Assembly (NCBI RefSeq): GCF_009363755.1
Contig: NZ_CP045417.1
Span: forward strand, 1,240,001 to 1,304,000
Origin: Halomonas sp. THAF5a
GTDB lineage: Bacteria > Pseudomonadota > Gammaproteobacteria > Pseudomonadales > Halomonadaceae
DNA: 64,000 bases
Direction of reading: 5' to 3'
The notes below the pieces were generated by a model. The model was given only the letters and a program-made list of their open reading frames with translations. It was not told the DNA's origin and searched no databases. Shown one piece after another: positions 44,907-54,908 of the stretch. The translations under genes were made by a program, and so were the position numbers. Every line of letters begins with the position of its first letter. Position 1 is the stretch's first letter.

Positions 44907-45815
44907 ATGCTGCTCGACAACATTGCGCTGTTCCTGACCATCGTGGAGAAGGGCAGCCTGACGGCGGCGGGGCGCGAGGTCGGCCTGTCGCCGACCTCGG
45001 TCTCGGAGCGTCTGGCCGCGCTGGAGGCGCACTACGGGGTGGTGTTGCTCAACCGGACCACCCGCGCCCTCAGCCTCACCGAGGAGGGGCGCACCCTGGT
45101 CGACGGTGCCCGGGAGCTGTTGAACGGCGTGGCCGACCTGGATACCCGCATCCGCCACGGTGCCGAGACCCTGACGGGGCCGATCCGCTTGAGTGCGCCG
45201 AGCGACACGGGGCGTCATCTGCTCTCTCATGCCTTGAGCACGTTTCAGGACCGGCATCCGGGCATCCGGATCGAGCTGCTGCTGTCGGACGGCTATGTCG
45301 ACATCGTGGGGGAGGGCGTCGATCTGGCCCTGCGTCTCGGGGCCATCATGGACAGCAGCCTGAGGGTGCGCGCCCTGGGCGATGCCCGGCGGCTGGTCTG
45401 TGCGTCACCGGCCTATCTCGCGACCCACGGGGTGCCTCGCGAGCCCGCCGATCTCCGATCACGCAACTGCCTGGTGATGCGCTTCGGACAGAACCTCGAC
45501 AACCAGTGGCGCTTCGAGACCCCGGCGGGGCCTCAGATCGTGACGGTGCAGGGCGATCGCGTTGCCAATGACGGGGCGATGGTTCGGCAATGGGGGCTGG
45601 AGGGCCGGGGGATCGTGCTCAAGTCGGAGCTGGACGCGGCGGACGACATTCGCCGCGGCCGGCTGATCGAGTTGCTGCCCGACTACGCGGCGGCTCCCGT
45701 CCCGGTGCAGCTGCTGTTCCCCCCGGCGCGCACCCAGCCGCACCGGGTCAAGGCGCTGGCCGATCATCTGATCGACACCTTTGCCATGCGGGAGGCCCTA
45801 CCCCGCCAGCGCTGA
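44907..45815 (+). CDS. LysR-family transcriptional regulator
   Basis: A 302-residue LysR protein: SLTAAGREVGLSPTSVSERL recognition region and LLNRTTRALSLTEEG, then the effector domain. It resembles the large group regulating quinone/alcohol dehydrogenase genes. It is divergent from the MDR gene at 44503 across 403 bases and is the likely regulator. A hairpin at 45802-45825 (CCCGCCAG with CTGGCGGG) spans its stop codon. Confidence 0.9.
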   Translation: MLLDNIALFLTIVEKGSLTAAGREVGLSPTSVSERLAALEAHYGVVLLNRTTRALSLTEEGRTLVDGARELLNGVADLDTRIRHGAETLTGPIRLSAPSDTGRHLLSHALSTFQDRHPGIRIELLLSDGYVDIVGEGVDLALRLGAIMDSSLRVRALGDARRLVCASPAYLATHGVPREPADLRSRNCLVMRFGQNLDNQWRFETPAGPQIVTVQGDRVANDGAMVRQWGLEGRGIVLKSELDAADDIRRGRLIELLPDYAAAPVPVQLLFPPARTQPHRVKALADHLIDTFAMREALPRQR

Positions 45816-46114
45816 ATCTGGCGGGACAGGCCAGGGCTCGCCTCACCACCTCGTCGATGGCCTGAGGCGGCGGGAAGAGCATCCGGCACCTGTCCGGCGT
45901 CGACGCATGCTCCCCCTTCAGGAGGCAAGCGGGTGGCCGAAAGAGCGGATGAACGCCAGGAACGTCTGGAAAGTTCCCGCAAGACTTTCAAGCTTTGGCT
46001 GAAACAGATTCCCGGTATCGTGCATAAAACATTGCCCCGTGGCCGGGTAGGGTGGCCGGAGTCGGCCAGAGGTCGATGATTTCGTCATTCCCTCCGTCAC
46101 CCGAAGGAGCCTTT

Positions 46115-46945
46115 ATGCCATCCCTTGCCCCGAAGCGCCTCGCGGCACTGCTACTGTCCCTGTCCTGTTCCGCCGCCATGGCCGGCCCGGAGATCACGCC
46201 GCACGACGAGGTCCCGTGGAGCCCGCTGAATCCGGCGCGAGGCGACCAGAGCCCCCAGGCTGGTGCCCTGTGGGGCGATCGCACCACGGCATCCGGACCC
46301 GCCGGCTTCCTGGTCGAGTTCAAGGACGGTTTCGCTTCGCCGGAACACATCCACAACATCACCTACCGCGGCGTGGTCATCAGTGGCGAGATCCACAATG
46401 ACGATCCGGCGGCGGCCAACCAGTGGCTGCCCAGCGGCTCCTTCTGGATCCAGCCGGCAGGCGAATCCCATATCACCGCCGCGGCGGGGGATCGTAACCT
46501 GGCCTATATCGAGATCGACAACGGCCCCTACCTGGTCCAGCCCTCGAGCGAGGCCTTCGACAACGGCGAGCGGCCGGTCAACGTGGACGAATCCAACCTG
46601 GTCTGGCTCGATGCCAGCGACATCAACTGGCTGCCGCAGGCGGGCGTGTCAGGAGAGGGGCCGGCCCCCCGGGTCGCCTACCTGTGGGGCGAGACCGACC
46701 CGGGACAGGACAACGGCCGACTGATCGAGATGCCGGCCGGCTTCTCCGGCGCGCTCGAGAGCGAGGGCGATTACCTGCACGCCGTGGTGGTCAAGGGTAG
46801 TCCCCGGGTGGACGGTGACGACGAGGCCCTGGCGCCGGGCAGCTACGTCGGCACAGAGAGTGACGAGCGCATCTCGCTCTCAGCCGACGGCGAGTCGCCT
46901 GCCGTGCTCTACGTGCGGACCAATGGGGCGCTGGAGATTCGCTAG
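46115..46945 (+). CDS. DUF4437 bicupin protein, exported
   Basis: A 276-residue protein with a signal peptide ([19 protein letters not shown], cleavage near residue 23), then two cupin-like halves. The first has [20 protein letters not shown], with histidines that could bind a metal; the second ends [16 protein letters not shown]. This matches DUF4437, related to ChrR-type cupins, whose members are of unknown function. AAGGAG is six bases before the ATG at 46115. Monocistronic; the 299 bases upstream show no other gene. Confidence 0.8.
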   Translation: MPSLAPKRLAALLLSLSCSAAMAGPEITPHDEVPWSPLNPARGDQSPQAGALWGDRTTASGPAGFLVEFKDGFASPEHIHNITYRGVVISGEIHNDDPAAANQWLPSGSFWIQPAGESHITAAAGDRNLAYIEIDNGPYLVQPSSEAFDNGERPVNVDESNLVWLDASDINWLPQAGVSGEGPAPRVAYLWGETDPGQDNGRLIEMPAGFSGALESEGDYLHAVVVKGSPRVDGDDEALAPGSYVGTESDERISLSADGESPAVLYVRTNGALEIR

Positions 46946-47125
46946 GGGAGATCCGTCAGCCCGCCCGTGAGTGTTCGGCACGCCGGTGGCGACGCCCCGG
47001 GGCGGGCTGATGCCCTGCATGGCGAGCGATACTCGCTGGACATGACGCCTTTCCACGCCCGCCGCATCGCGCCGTGGCGTCCGGTCGCCCGTCCAGCCTG
47101 GTGATCTCGGCACGCCACGGAGGCA

Positions 47126-48184
47126 CTATGCGTCGGCGACGTCGACCTCGAGCACGATCTTGCCGACATGACGCTTTTCCTGGAACAGCGCCTGCGCCTC
47201 GCCGATCTTCTCGAGGGGCAGGGACGTCGCCACCAGGGGGGCAATGCGGCCCTGCTCGATATGGGCGATCAGGTTGGCGAAGACCACGGGCTCCAGCACC
47301 GTGCAGCCCAGCAGGCGCAGGTCCTTGAGGTAGAGCGTGCGGACATCCAGCTCGACGATCGGGCCGGCGATGGCGCCCGAGACGGCGTAGCGGCCGTGGC
47401 GGCGTAGCACCTCCAGGTACTGCGGCCACTGCTCGCCGGCGACGAGGTCCACCACCACATCGATGCTGTTGGCGTCGATGACCTCGTTGAGGACGTCCTC
47501 GCGGCGCACGATCTCGTCGGCGCCCCGTTCACGCAGCATCTCGGCCTTGTCGGCGCCGGTGATGGCGATGACATGCGCCCCGCGGGCCTTGGCCAGCTGG
47601 ACGGCGGCCGAGCCGACCCCGCCGGAGGCGCCCGTGACCAGCACCCGTTCCCCCGCGGCCACCTCGGCGCGAGTCAGCAGGTTCTCGGCGGTGGAGTAGG
47701 AGCAGGGGAAGGAGGCGAGCTCGACGTCGCTCAGCGCACTGTCGATGCGGCAGGCGTGCCGTGCGGCCACGGTGGTGTATTGTGCGAACCCGCCGTCGCA
47801 CTCGGAGCCGAAGTACCAGGGCGGGTCCAGCGGCTCGCCGCGATGCTCCCGGAGGCAGGGCTCGATCAGTACCCGCTCGCCGATCCGCTCCGGGCTGACG
47901 CCATCCCCGACCGCGGCGATCCGGCCGCAGACGTCGGCCCCTTGAATGCGCGGGAACTGGAGGGGCTTGCCGGACCAGCTGGCATCCTCGCCGTCGGCGT
48001 CGCCTTTCGAGTACCAGGCGAGCCGGGTGTTGATGTCGGTGTTGTTGACGCCGGCGGCGGCGACGCGAATCAACACCTCGCCCGGCCCGGGCTTGGGCAC
48101 GGGAATATCGTGACGGGCGTGCAGCACCTCGGGGCCACCATGGCCGGTGAGCTGGATGCCGAACATCGTGTCAGGCAGCGTCAT
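47126..48184 (-). CDS. zinc-type alcohol dehydrogenase-like protein (MDR superfamily)
   Basis: A 352-residue MDR oxidoreductase. GroES-like N-terminal half, then the cofactor motif LVTGASGGVGSAAVQLAKARG. It is related to quinone oxidoreductases and lacks the full structural-zinc cysteine set. Substrate unknown. Its ATG lies inside the last codons of the TetR gene (14-base overlap), so the two form an operon under TetR control. Confidence 0.87.
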   Translation of the reverse strand: MTLPDTMFGIQLTGHGGPEVLHARHDIPVPKPGPGEVLIRVAAAGVNNTDINTRLAWYSKGDADGEDASWSGKPLQFPRIQGADVCGRIAAVGDGVSPERIGERVLIEPCLREHRGEPLDPPWYFGSECDGGFAQYTTVAARHACRIDSALSDVELASFPCSYSTAENLLTRAEVAAGERVLVTGASGGVGSAAVQLAKARGAHVIAITGADKAEMLRERGADEIVRREDVLNEVIDANSIDVVVDLVAGEQWPQYLEVLRRHGRYAVSGAIAGPIVELDVRTLYLKDLRLLGCTVLEPVVFANLIAHIEQGRIAPLVATSLPLEKIGEAQALFQEKRHVGKIVLEVDVADA

Positions 48185-48701
48185 TGTCGGTTCTCCTCAT
48201 CAGTTGGTAGGCAGCCGTCTGGGCCGATCGGATGGCCTCCTCGCCCAGGGTGGGCCAGGCGGCCGAGGCTCCTTCGTGAAGCAGGAAGAGTTCGCCCGCC
48301 AGTGCCTCGCGTCCGCTCAGGGTCGCCAGCAGCCGGCGTATCTCGTGCTTGTGCCGTTTCACCGAATCATTGACCCGCGCGTTGTGGGGAAAGGCCGCGA
48401 AGGCGCTCATCGACAGGCAGCCATGGGGCGCTTCGTGCTCCATCCACTGGGCCAGGCGCTGGAACAGCTCGGTGATGGCCTCGGCCCCCGGGCACGAGAC
48501 ATCCCTCGTCAGGAAGGCGAGATAGCGGGCATGGCGATGATCCAGGGCGCCGATCACCATGGCCTCCTTGGAGGGAAAGTGGCGATACAGGGTCCGCATG
48601 CTCACCCCGGCGGCCTCTTTGATCTCGGGCACGCTGGGCGTGGCGAAGCCCTGCTGGCTGAAGAGCGCCTCCAGCCGTGCCGCGATCTGATCCTTGTCCA
48701 T
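48171..48701 (-). CDS. TetR-family transcriptional repressor
   Basis: A 176-residue TetR protein with the helix-turn-helix in VPEIKEAAGVSMRTLYRHF (residues 22-45). I start it at the ATG at 48701, which has GAGG six bases upstream; an ATG 12 bases earlier has no such site. First gene of an operon with the MDR oxidoreductase. Two palindromes sit directly upstream, so it likely represses its own operon. Confidence 0.88.
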   Translation of the reverse strand: MDKDQIAARLEALFSQQGFATPSVPEIKEAAGVSMRTLYRHFPSKEAMVIGALDHRHARYLAFLTRDVSCPGAEAITELFQRLAQWMEHEAPHGCLSMSAFAAFPHNARVNDSVKRHKHEIRRLLATLSGREALAGELFLLHEGASAAWPTLGEEAIRSAQTAAYQLMRRTDNDAA

Positions 48702-48714
48702 GTCATGCCTCATC

Positions 48715-48758
48715 GGTAGAAAGGTCTTTCTACCTCTAGGGTAGAATGATCTTTCTAC
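48715..48758. promoter_or_regulatory. two TetR operators GTAGAA...TTCTAC
   Basis: GGTAGAAAG-GT-CTTTCTACC (48715-48734) and GTAGAA-N6-TTCTAC (48741-48758) are inverted repeats with a shared half-site, placed 14 bases upstream of the TetR start. Their centres are about 25 bases apart. Confidence 0.8.
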
Positions 48759-48909
48759 ATTCGTCAACGCTGGGGGCGGATATCGGGTACAGGGATCTCG
48801 GCCGACATCGATGACGCGCTCGGCGGGGGGGCAGGGCGTCCCGAGCTTGCCCCGCCGGCGCCCTGGCGTACACAATTAGCCGTTTAACTAATTGCTCAGG
48901 AGGCGCGTC

Positions 48910-49233
48910 ATGGAACGCCTGTTTATCTACGGCACACTGGGACCGGGCGGGCCCAATGAACACGTGATGCAGGCCATCGGCGGCCACTGGCAGCCGGGTC
49001 GCATCAAGGGTCGCCTGCGGGAGGCGGGGTGGGGCGCCGAGATGGGCTACCCCGGCCTGGTGCTGGATGAGGCCGGCGACGACATCCCGGGCCACGTCTT
49101 CGTCTCCGAGGCTCTGCCCGATCACTGGGCGGCGCTGGACGACTTCGAGGGCGCCGAGTACCAGCGCACCCCGGTCACCGTCCGCCTCGCCGAGGGAGGC
49201 TCGGTCGAGGCCTACGTCTACGCCCTGCGTTGA
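48910..49233 (+). CDS. gamma-glutamylcyclotransferase-like (AIG2/GGCT) protein
   Basis: A 107-residue GGCT-fold protein starting MERLFIYGTLGPGGPN, the YGTL signature, with an acidic residue in LDDFEGAEYQRTPV as the candidate catalytic Glu. Small members act on gamma-glutamyl-amine compounds or are uncharacterised. AGGAGG lies six bases before the ATG. Monocistronic. Confidence 0.85.
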   Translation: MERLFIYGTLGPGGPNEHVMQAIGGHWQPGRIKGRLREAGWGAEMGYPGLVLDEAGDDIPGHVFVSEALPDHWAALDDFEGAEYQRTPVTVRLAEGGSVEAYVYALR

Positions 49234-49428
49234 GCGTCGAGGGCCGCGCATCGCGTGACCAAGGGCCAGGTGATCCTGACGCGCCACCTGGTCTTCTCGC
49301 GTTAAGCGCGTACCATGATGTCTTCGTGTCAATGATGAATCGTGTCAGGTGACTGGATACGATCGTCTTGCCCTGGGCGCTTTCGAGGGCGTCGTTACTG
49401 CCCCTTTTCACGACTGGATGCGATCGAC

Positions 49429-50157
49429 ATGTCCTACTCCTCCTCGGCCAGCGTGCGGCTCGATCGAGCCGGGATCCTTGCCGGCTTGCGGCGCATGGCC
49501 CCGATATCGCTCTTCACCATGGCCTTCGGGCTCGCCTTCGGGGTTGCCGCGTTACATCGCGGCATGTCCGATATCGAGGCGGTGCTGATGAGCGGCCTGG
49601 TCTTCGCAGGGCCCGCCCAATTTGCGGTGCTCGAGATGTGGGGGCCCGGCATACCGGTCGTGGCGCTCATCGCCACGACCTTCGCCATCAACGCTCGCCA
49701 CTTGCTGATGGGGGCGTCCATCTATCCCTGGGTCTGCCATCTGCCTCCCCAGCAACGCTATCTCGGCCTGAGCCTGCTCAGTGACTCGAACTGGGCCATG
49801 GCCGCCTCGGATTACCAGCGCGGCGAACGCAACGTGGGCGTCCTGGTCGGCGCCGGGCTGGCGCTGTGGCTCGCCTGGCTGCTGGGCACCCTGATGGGGG
49901 TCGTGTTCAGCAGCGGTATCACCGAGCCCGAGCGCTTTGGTCTGGACGTGATCATGAGCTGCTTTCTGCTCGCCATGCTGTTGGTCGGCAAGCGGGATCT
50001 CTGGGTGCTGCTCCCCTGGGGCGCGTCGGCCCTCGCGGCCCTCGCGGCCCTCGAGTGGCTGCCCGCCAATGCTCACGTGGTGGTCGGCGCCCTGGCGGGC
50101 GGCATCATCGGCCTCTGGATGCCGCCACGCTCCGCCACGCGGAGGGCCGCTTCATGA
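49429..50157 (+). CDS. azlC: AzlC-family branched-chain amino acid exporter, large subunit
   Basis: A 242-residue membrane protein with about six hydrophobic segments and the AzlC motifs FGLAFGVAALHRGMS, FAGPAQFAVLE and TFAINARHLLMGAS. Together with AzlD it exports branched-chain amino acids or analogues. I start it at the ATG at 49429. Its TGA overlaps the azlD ATG (ATGA at 50154-50157). Confidence 0.92.
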   Translation: MSYSSSASVRLDRAGILAGLRRMAPISLFTMAFGLAFGVAALHRGMSDIEAVLMSGLVFAGPAQFAVLEMWGPGIPVVALIATTFAINARHLLMGASIYPWVCHLPPQQRYLGLSLLSDSNWAMAASDYQRGERNVGVLVGAGLALWLAWLLGTLMGVVFSSGITEPERFGLDVIMSCFLLAMLLVGKRDLWVLLPWGASALAALAALEWLPANAHVVVGALAGGIIGLWMPPRSATRRAAS

Positions 50158-50462
50158 CGCTGCCTGTCACCCCGGCGGGGGCCTTCACGGCCATCGTCCT
50201 CATGGCCCTCGTCACCTACCTCACCCGCGTGGGGGGCGTGCTGGTGATGTCGTGGGTGCCGATCGGCCCCCGTGTCGAGCGGTTCATCAACGCCATGGGA
50301 GGCGCCGTGCTGGTCGCCGTGATCACGCCCATGGCGGTCAACGGAGACCCTGGCGCTCGCCTGGCCCTGGTCGCCACCCTGGTCGTGATGCTGGCGACGC
50401 AGAAACCGCTGTTCGCCATCGCGGCCGGCGTCGCGTCCGCTGCTCTGTGGCGTCTCCTGTGA
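50154..50462 (+). CDS. azlD: AzlD-family exporter, small subunit
   Basis: A 102-residue protein with about four hydrophobic segments (AIVLMALVTYLTRVGGVLVM and VITPMAV), the size and pattern of AzlD. It is coupled to azlC by a 4-base overlap. The divergent or convergent LysR genes nearby could regulate it. Confidence 0.9.
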   Translation: MTLPVTPAGAFTAIVLMALVTYLTRVGGVLVMSWVPIGPRVERFINAMGGAVLVAVITPMAVNGDPGARLALVATLVVMLATQKPLFAIAAGVASAALWRLL

Positions 50463-50558
50463 GACGCGCGCTGTCTTGCTGATCCTGTGCGGTCGCCATC
50501 GGACGCTCGATCCGCCGACGACGCCCTCGTTTTTCGCCGTAACGCGCCGGCGAGGCGA

Positions 50559-51485
50559 TCAGGCACGGTTCCGAGTCGCGTGGCCTCCTGCCGGGGTATC
50601 CCAGTAGGGCGGGTCGCCATAGTACGCGGCGAAGTAGTCGAGGAAGGCCCTCACCTTCGGCGCCAGCTGGCGCGTACTGGGATAGACGGCCCAGATGTTC
50701 GTCTCGCTGCTCAAGGGGGTGTCCTGGAGGATGGGGACCAGCTCGCCCCGTGCCAGGTGACGATAGACGCTCCAGGTGGAGTTGATCGTCACGCCGAGCC
50801 CATCGACGCAGGCATCCCGGACGGCTTCGCCGTTGTCGGTGCGAAGTCGCCCCCGGGTCTTGATGGTCACGGGGCCGCGATCGGTCTCGAAGCTCCACTG
50901 CTCGAGCCCCATCAGGTGAATGCAGTCGTGATCCTTTAAGGCGTGCGGGCTATCGGGCTCGCCGCAGCGGGCCAGGTAGTCCGGCGAGGCGCAGAGGATG
51001 CGTCGGTCCGGCGCCAGCCGACGCGCGATCAGGCTGGAATCCTCCAGCGCCGAGTTGCGAATGGCGATATCGAAGCCGCCCTCGACCAGGTCCACGATGG
51101 TATCGGTCAACCGCAGGTCGATGGTCAGCTCGGGATAGCGAGCGAGCAGGCCCTTCAGGCCGGGCACCAGGTGCATGCGTCCGAAGGAGGCGGGCGCCGT
51201 GACCCTGAGCGTGCCGCTGGGCGTGGTGCTGCCCACGCCGACCGACGCGCGCGCCGCCTCGGCACTGGCCAGCACCTCTTCCGCGTGGGGAAGAAACGCC
51301 TCGCCATCTTCCGTCAGTGACACCTGACGCGTGGTGCGATGCACCAGACGCACCCCCAGGGTGCTCTCCAGCTTGCGGATGTGGGCGCTGGCCACGGCGG
51401 GGGAGATGCTCAGCTCCTGGCCCGCGCGCGAGATGTTGTGGGTCGCCGCCAGGCGGACAAAGAGCCGAAGATGGTCGAGGTTCAC
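50559..51485 (-). CDS. LysR-family transcriptional regulator
   Basis: A 308-residue LysR protein starting at a GTG (NLDHLRLFVRLAATHNISRA follows), with RLVHRTTRQVSLTEDGEAFL and an effector domain. No upstream ATG is in frame. It is convergent with azlD and tandem with the next LysR at 51576; its target is unclear. Confidence 0.88.
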   Translation of the reverse strand: MNLDHLRLFVRLAATHNISRAGQELSISPAVASAHIRKLESTLGVRLVHRTTRQVSLTEDGEAFLPHAEEVLASAEAARASVGVGSTTPSGTLRVTAPASFGRMHLVPGLKGLLARYPELTIDLRLTDTIVDLVEGGFDIAIRNSALEDSSLIARRLAPDRRILCASPDYLARCGEPDSPHALKDHDCIHLMGLEQWSFETDRGPVTIKTRGRLRTDNGEAVRDACVDGLGVTINSTWSVYRHLARGELVPILQDTPLSSETNIWAVYPSTRQLAPKVRAFLDYFAAYYGDPPYWDTPAGGHATRNRA

Positions 51486-51575
51486 GGTAGGCTTTCAACC
51501 CAATCAATAAATTCATCGGTGATGATACTGGCTTATCAACGAAGCGGCCGCCACGTGTTCTCTCGTGTCATTGCC

Positions 51576-52460
51576 TCACGCTTCGGGTGTGTCGAGGGCC
51601 TCACGCACCACCTCCAGGAAGGCCGCCACCAGGCGCCGCTCGCTCTGCTGGCGCAGGCAGACCAGGGTCTCGGTCATGCAGTGGCCGCTGTCCTCGATGG
51701 CGAGCCGGTGCATGTCGGGATGGTGGCCGGCCTCGGCCGCCGAGACGATCCCCACCCCGAGCCCCGCCGCCACCAGCTCGAAGACGGCCTCGCGCCCCTC
51801 GGCTTCGATGGCCGGCGTCAGCGCCATGCCCGCCGCGCGCAGCTCCGCCTCCAGGCCCTGGCGAGTCATCGAGCCGCGCTCGCGCAGCACCAGCGGGGCC
51901 CGAGCGAGGTCGGCCAGGCGGATCGAGCGCCAGCGGGCCCAGGGGTGGTCCGTGGGCACGAAGGCGATCAGCGGGGCGCGGCTCAGCTCCACGCTCAGCA
52001 GGCGGGGATCCTCCACCGTGCGGCCCAGCACGGCGAAGTCGGCGCGGTGCTCGAACAGCCGGGAGAGGGCCGCATCGGTGTTGCCGGTCATCAGCTGGAA
52101 GCGCACCCCGGGATGGCGCGCCTGGAAGCGGGCGATGAAGCGCCGCACGTGCATCGACGAGTCCACCGCCAGGGTGAGCTTGCCCGACTGAAGGTCCCGG
52201 GCGCCGGCCAGCAGCGATTCGGCCTCGTCGGCGGCGGCGAACAGCCGCTGGGTGATGCCGAGCAGCCGCTCGCCGAGGTCGGTGAGTGCCACCGTGCGCC
52301 GGCTGCGGCGCAGCAGGCTGACCCCGAAGCGCTCCTCGAGCTTGCGCACCTGGTCGGAGACCGCCGGCTGGCTGAGGCAGAGGCGCTCGGCGGCGCGGGT
52401 GAAGCTGCCGTGGACGGCCACCGCATGGAAGGCGCGCAGCTGCGCGTGGGAGAGCGACAT
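51576..52460 (-). CDS. LysR-family regulator of 2-aminoethylphosphonate genes
   Basis: A 294-residue LysR protein: SFTRAAERLCLSQPAVSDQV recognition region and LLRRSRRTVALTDLGER. It is divergent from phnW across a 128-base gap with two dyads. LysR regulators commonly control phnWX-type operons, so phnW and phnX are the expected targets; 2-AEP or a product is the expected effector. Confidence 0.9.
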   Translation of the reverse strand: MSLSHAQLRAFHAVAVHGSFTRAAERLCLSQPAVSDQVRKLEERFGVSLLRRSRRTVALTDLGERLLGITQRLFAAADEAESLLAGARDLQSGKLTLAVDSSMHVRRFIARFQARHPGVRFQLMTGNTDAALSRLFEHRADFAVLGRTVEDPRLLSVELSRAPLIAFVPTDHPWARWRSIRLADLARAPLVLRERGSMTRQGLEAELRAAGMALTPAIEAEGREAVFELVAAGLGVGIVSAAEAGHHPDMHRLAIEDSGHCMTETLVCLRQQSERRLVAAFLEVVREALDTPEA

Positions 52461-52482
52461 GGTTTCACTATAAGTTCAGCTT

Positions 52483-52512
52483 GTATCAAAGATACGATAA
52501 ATCGATTTTATC
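52483..52512. promoter_or_regulatory. dyads in the LysR-phnW divergent promoter
   Basis: GTATC-AAA-GATAC (52483-52495) is directly followed by GATAAATCGATTTTATC (52496-52512), which contains the palindrome AAATCGATTT. They lie 23 bases from the LysR start and about 77 bases from phnW, a typical position for a LysR site. Confidence 0.5.
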
Positions 52513-52556
52513 TATGGTCAAGCGACTGGTCTGATGGGCGCCACTTCCCTTTGATC

Positions 52557-53766
52557 CATTTCCCTTTGAGAGATAGCCGGAGCCGCCCATGTCCCTTGCC
52601 GCCGCCATGCCCCCCGTCGACGAGCCCGGCCAGGACGCTCCCTACCTGCTGACCCCCGGTCCCCTGACCACCAGCGATACCATCAAGGCCGCGATGCTCC
52701 ACGACTGGGGCTCCTGGGACGATGACTTCAACCGCCTGACCGCCGAGGTCCGCGCCCAGCTCCTCGAGATGGCCGGCGCCTCGGAGGACGCCTACGCCTG
52801 CGTGCCCCTGCAGGGCAGCGGCACCTTCGCCGTGGAGGCGGCGCTGGCCACCGCCGTCGATCGCCACGGCAAGGCCCTGGTGCTGGCCAACGGCGCCTAC
52901 GGCCAGCGCGCCGCCAAGATCCTCGGCTACCTGGGCCGCGAGCACGTGGTGCTCGACAAGGGCGACTACCTGCCGCCCCGGGGCGAGGAGGTGGCCGCAC
53001 GCCTCGACGCCGACCCCGAGATCACCGACGTCTTCCTGGTCCACTGCGAGACGAGCTCCGGCATCCTCAACCCGCTGGCCGAGATCGCCGAGGTGGTCAA
53101 GGCCCGGGGCAAGGGGCTGATCGTCGATGCCATGAGCTCCTTCGGCGCGGTGCCGCTGAGCGTCGAGGCGGTGCCCTTCGACGTCCTGGTCTCCTCGGCC
53201 AACAAGTGCCTCGAGGGTGTGCCGGGCTTCGGCTTCGTGATCCTGCGCCGCGACCTGCTCGAGGCCAGCACCGGCCGCGCCCACTCGCTGAGCCTCGATC
53301 TCCTCGAGCAGTGGCGCTACATGGAGCGTACCGGCCAGTGGCGCTTCACCCCGCCGACCCACGTGGTCGCCGCCTTCCACACGGCGCTGGCCGAGCACCG
53401 CGACGAGGGCGGGGTGGCGGGGCGTCTGGCCCGCTACACCCGCAGCCGCGAGCGGCTGGTGGCCGGCATGCGCGAGCTGGGCTTCGCGACCCTGCTCGAG
53501 GATCGCTGGCTGTCGCCGATCATCACCACCTTCGTAAGCCCCGGCCATCCCGCCTTCGACTTCGGCCGCTTCTACGCCGAGCTCAAGGCGCGGGGCTTCG
53601 TCATCTATCCGGGCAAGCTGACCGAGGCCGAGAGCTTTCGCATCGGCTGCATCGGCCGCCTGGATGCCGCGGTGGTCGAGCGCCTGCTCGTCGCCGTGCG
53701 CGAGGCGCTCGACGCCATGGGCGTCGACGACTGCCGTCCGACGGCCTGAGCCGCCATTTCCCTTTG
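52557..53766. repeat. CATTTCCCTTTG repeat before phnW and before phnX
   Basis: CATTTCCCTTTG is at 52557-52568 just upstream of the phnW ribosome site and again at 53755-53766 just after phnW, upstream of phnX; a third near copy, CTTCCCTTTG, is at about 52544. The coordinates span the first to the last full copy, with phnW between. It may reflect a duplicated leader element. Confidence 0.5.
52589..53749 (+). CDS. phnW: 2-aminoethylphosphonate-pyruvate transaminase
   Basis: A 386-residue class V PLP aminotransferase. [25 protein letters not shown] is the PhnW N-terminal signature; the PLP lysine is Lys206 in [15 protein letters not shown]. It moves the amino group of 2-AEP to pyruvate, giving phosphonoacetaldehyde and alanine. 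First gene of the phnW-phnX pair, divergent from a LysR gene. The start is fixed by the family N-terminus. Confidence 0.95.
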   Translation: MSLAAAMPPVDEPGQDAPYLLTPGPLTTSDTIKAAMLHDWGSWDDDFNRLTAEVRAQLLEMAGASEDAYACVPLQGSGTFAVEAALATAVDRHGKALVLANGAYGQRAAKILGYLGREHVVLDKGDYLPPRGEEVAARLDADPEITDVFLVHCETSSGILNPLAEIAEVVKARGKGLIVDAMSSFGAVPLSVEAVPFDVLVSSANKCLEGVPGFGFVILRRDLLEASTGRAHSLSLDLLEQWRYMERTGQWRFTPPTHVVAAFHTALAEHRDEGGVAGRLARYTRSRERLVAGMRELGFATLLEDRWLSPIITTFVSPGHPAFDFGRFYAELKARGFVIYPGKLTEAESFRIGCIGRLDAAVVERLLVAVREALDAMGVDDCRPTA

Positions 53767-53839
53767 CGACAACCCACTGAAAGCACGTCGCTCTTCAGTG
53801 AATACACGCCACTCCCCCGGCAACAACGAGGAATGCTCC

Positions 53840-54667
53840 ATGATCTACAACGCCCCCGACCGCCTGCAGGCCGCGATTCACGACTGGGCCGGCACCGTGG
53901 TGGACTTCGGCTCCTTCGCGCCGACCCAGATCTTCGTCGACGCCTTCGCCGAGTTCGGCGTCGCGCTCAGCCTGGAGGAGGCCCGCGGCCCCATGGGCAT
54001 GGGCAAGTGGGATCACATCCGCGCCCTGTGTGATATCCCCGAGATCGCCGCGCGCTGCGCCGAGGTGTTCGGCCATGCGCCCACCGATGCCGACGTGACC
54101 GCCATCTACGAGCGCTTCATGCCGCTGCAGGTCGAGAAGATCCCCGAGCACTCGGCGCTGATTCCCGGCGCCATCCAGGCGATCGCCGCCATGCGCGACC
54201 AGGGCATGAAGATCGGCTCCTGCTCCGGCTATCCGGCCGTGGTCATGGAGCGCGTCGTGGAGATGGCGGCGCAGCACGGCTACGAGGCCGACCACGTGGT
54301 GGCCTCCGACGAGGTGCCCAACGGCCGCCCGCACCCGTCCCAGGCGCTGGCCAGCGTCGTCGCGCTCGGCATCGAGGACGTCGCCGCCTGCGTGAAGATC
54401 GACGACACCACCCCGGGCATCCTCGAGGGGCGCCGCGCCGGCATGTGGACGGTGGGCCTGACCTGCTCCGGCAACGCCCTGGGCCTGACCCTCGGGGAGT
54501 TCCAGGCGCTGACGCCCGAGGCCCTGGCGGAAGGGCGCGCCCGGGTCGCCCGGGAGTTCGAGGCCTCGCGTCCCCACTACCTGATCGACACCATCGCCGA
54601 CCTGCCGGGGGTGATCGACGACATCAACGCCCGGCTGGCCCGCGGCGAGATGCCCCAGGCCTGCTGA
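53840..54667 (+). CDS. phnX: phosphonoacetaldehyde hydrolase
   Basis: A 275-residue HAD-superfamily enzyme. The nucleophile Asp15 is in [12 protein letters not shown] and the Schiff-base lysine is Lys56 in [20 protein letters not shown] is the HAD motif III region. It splits phosphonoacetaldehyde into acetaldehyde and phosphate, completing 2-AEP use with PhnW. GAGGA lies seven bases before the ATG at 53840. It is 90 bases after phnW. Confidence 0.95.
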   Translation: MIYNAPDRLQAAIHDWAGTVVDFGSFAPTQIFVDAFAEFGVALSLEEARGPMGMGKWDHIRALCDIPEIAARCAEVFGHAPTDADVTAIYERFMPLQVEKIPEHSALIPGAIQAIAAMRDQGMKIGSCSGYPAVVMERVVEMAAQHGYEADHVVASDEVPNGRPHPSQALASVVALGIEDVAACVKIDDTTPGILEGRRAGMWTVGLTCSGNALGLTLGEFQALTPEALAEGRARVAREFEASRPHYLIDTIADLPGVIDDINARLARGEMPQAC

Positions 54668-54690
54668 GCGGGAAGGCGCCTCGAGAAGCG

Positions 54691-54718
54691 CAACGACCGG
54701 GCCCAGGCCCGGTCGTTG
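54691..54718 (+). terminator. hairpin terminator after phnX
   Basis: A GC-rich stem of about 13 base pairs (54691-54703 with 54706-54718) and a short loop, followed by GGCGTTTGG. The T run is poor, so termination may be partial. It lies 23 bases after phnX. Confidence 0.55.
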
Positions 54719-54908
54719 GCGTTTGGGGAGTCTGGCAAGCAGCGCGTCGGCAAGCCGCGTGAAGGCAGGGCAGGGCGTTGGGGCAGCGTCGGGGCCTGGC
54801 ATGGGCGGGCGGTGACGCCTGGCGGGGCGAATGTGCCAGAATCGGGTCTCGCCCCGGCCAAGGCTTGAAGCCTCGGCCACTGCTTCCCAGCCCAGCAGGA
54901 CTCCCCGC

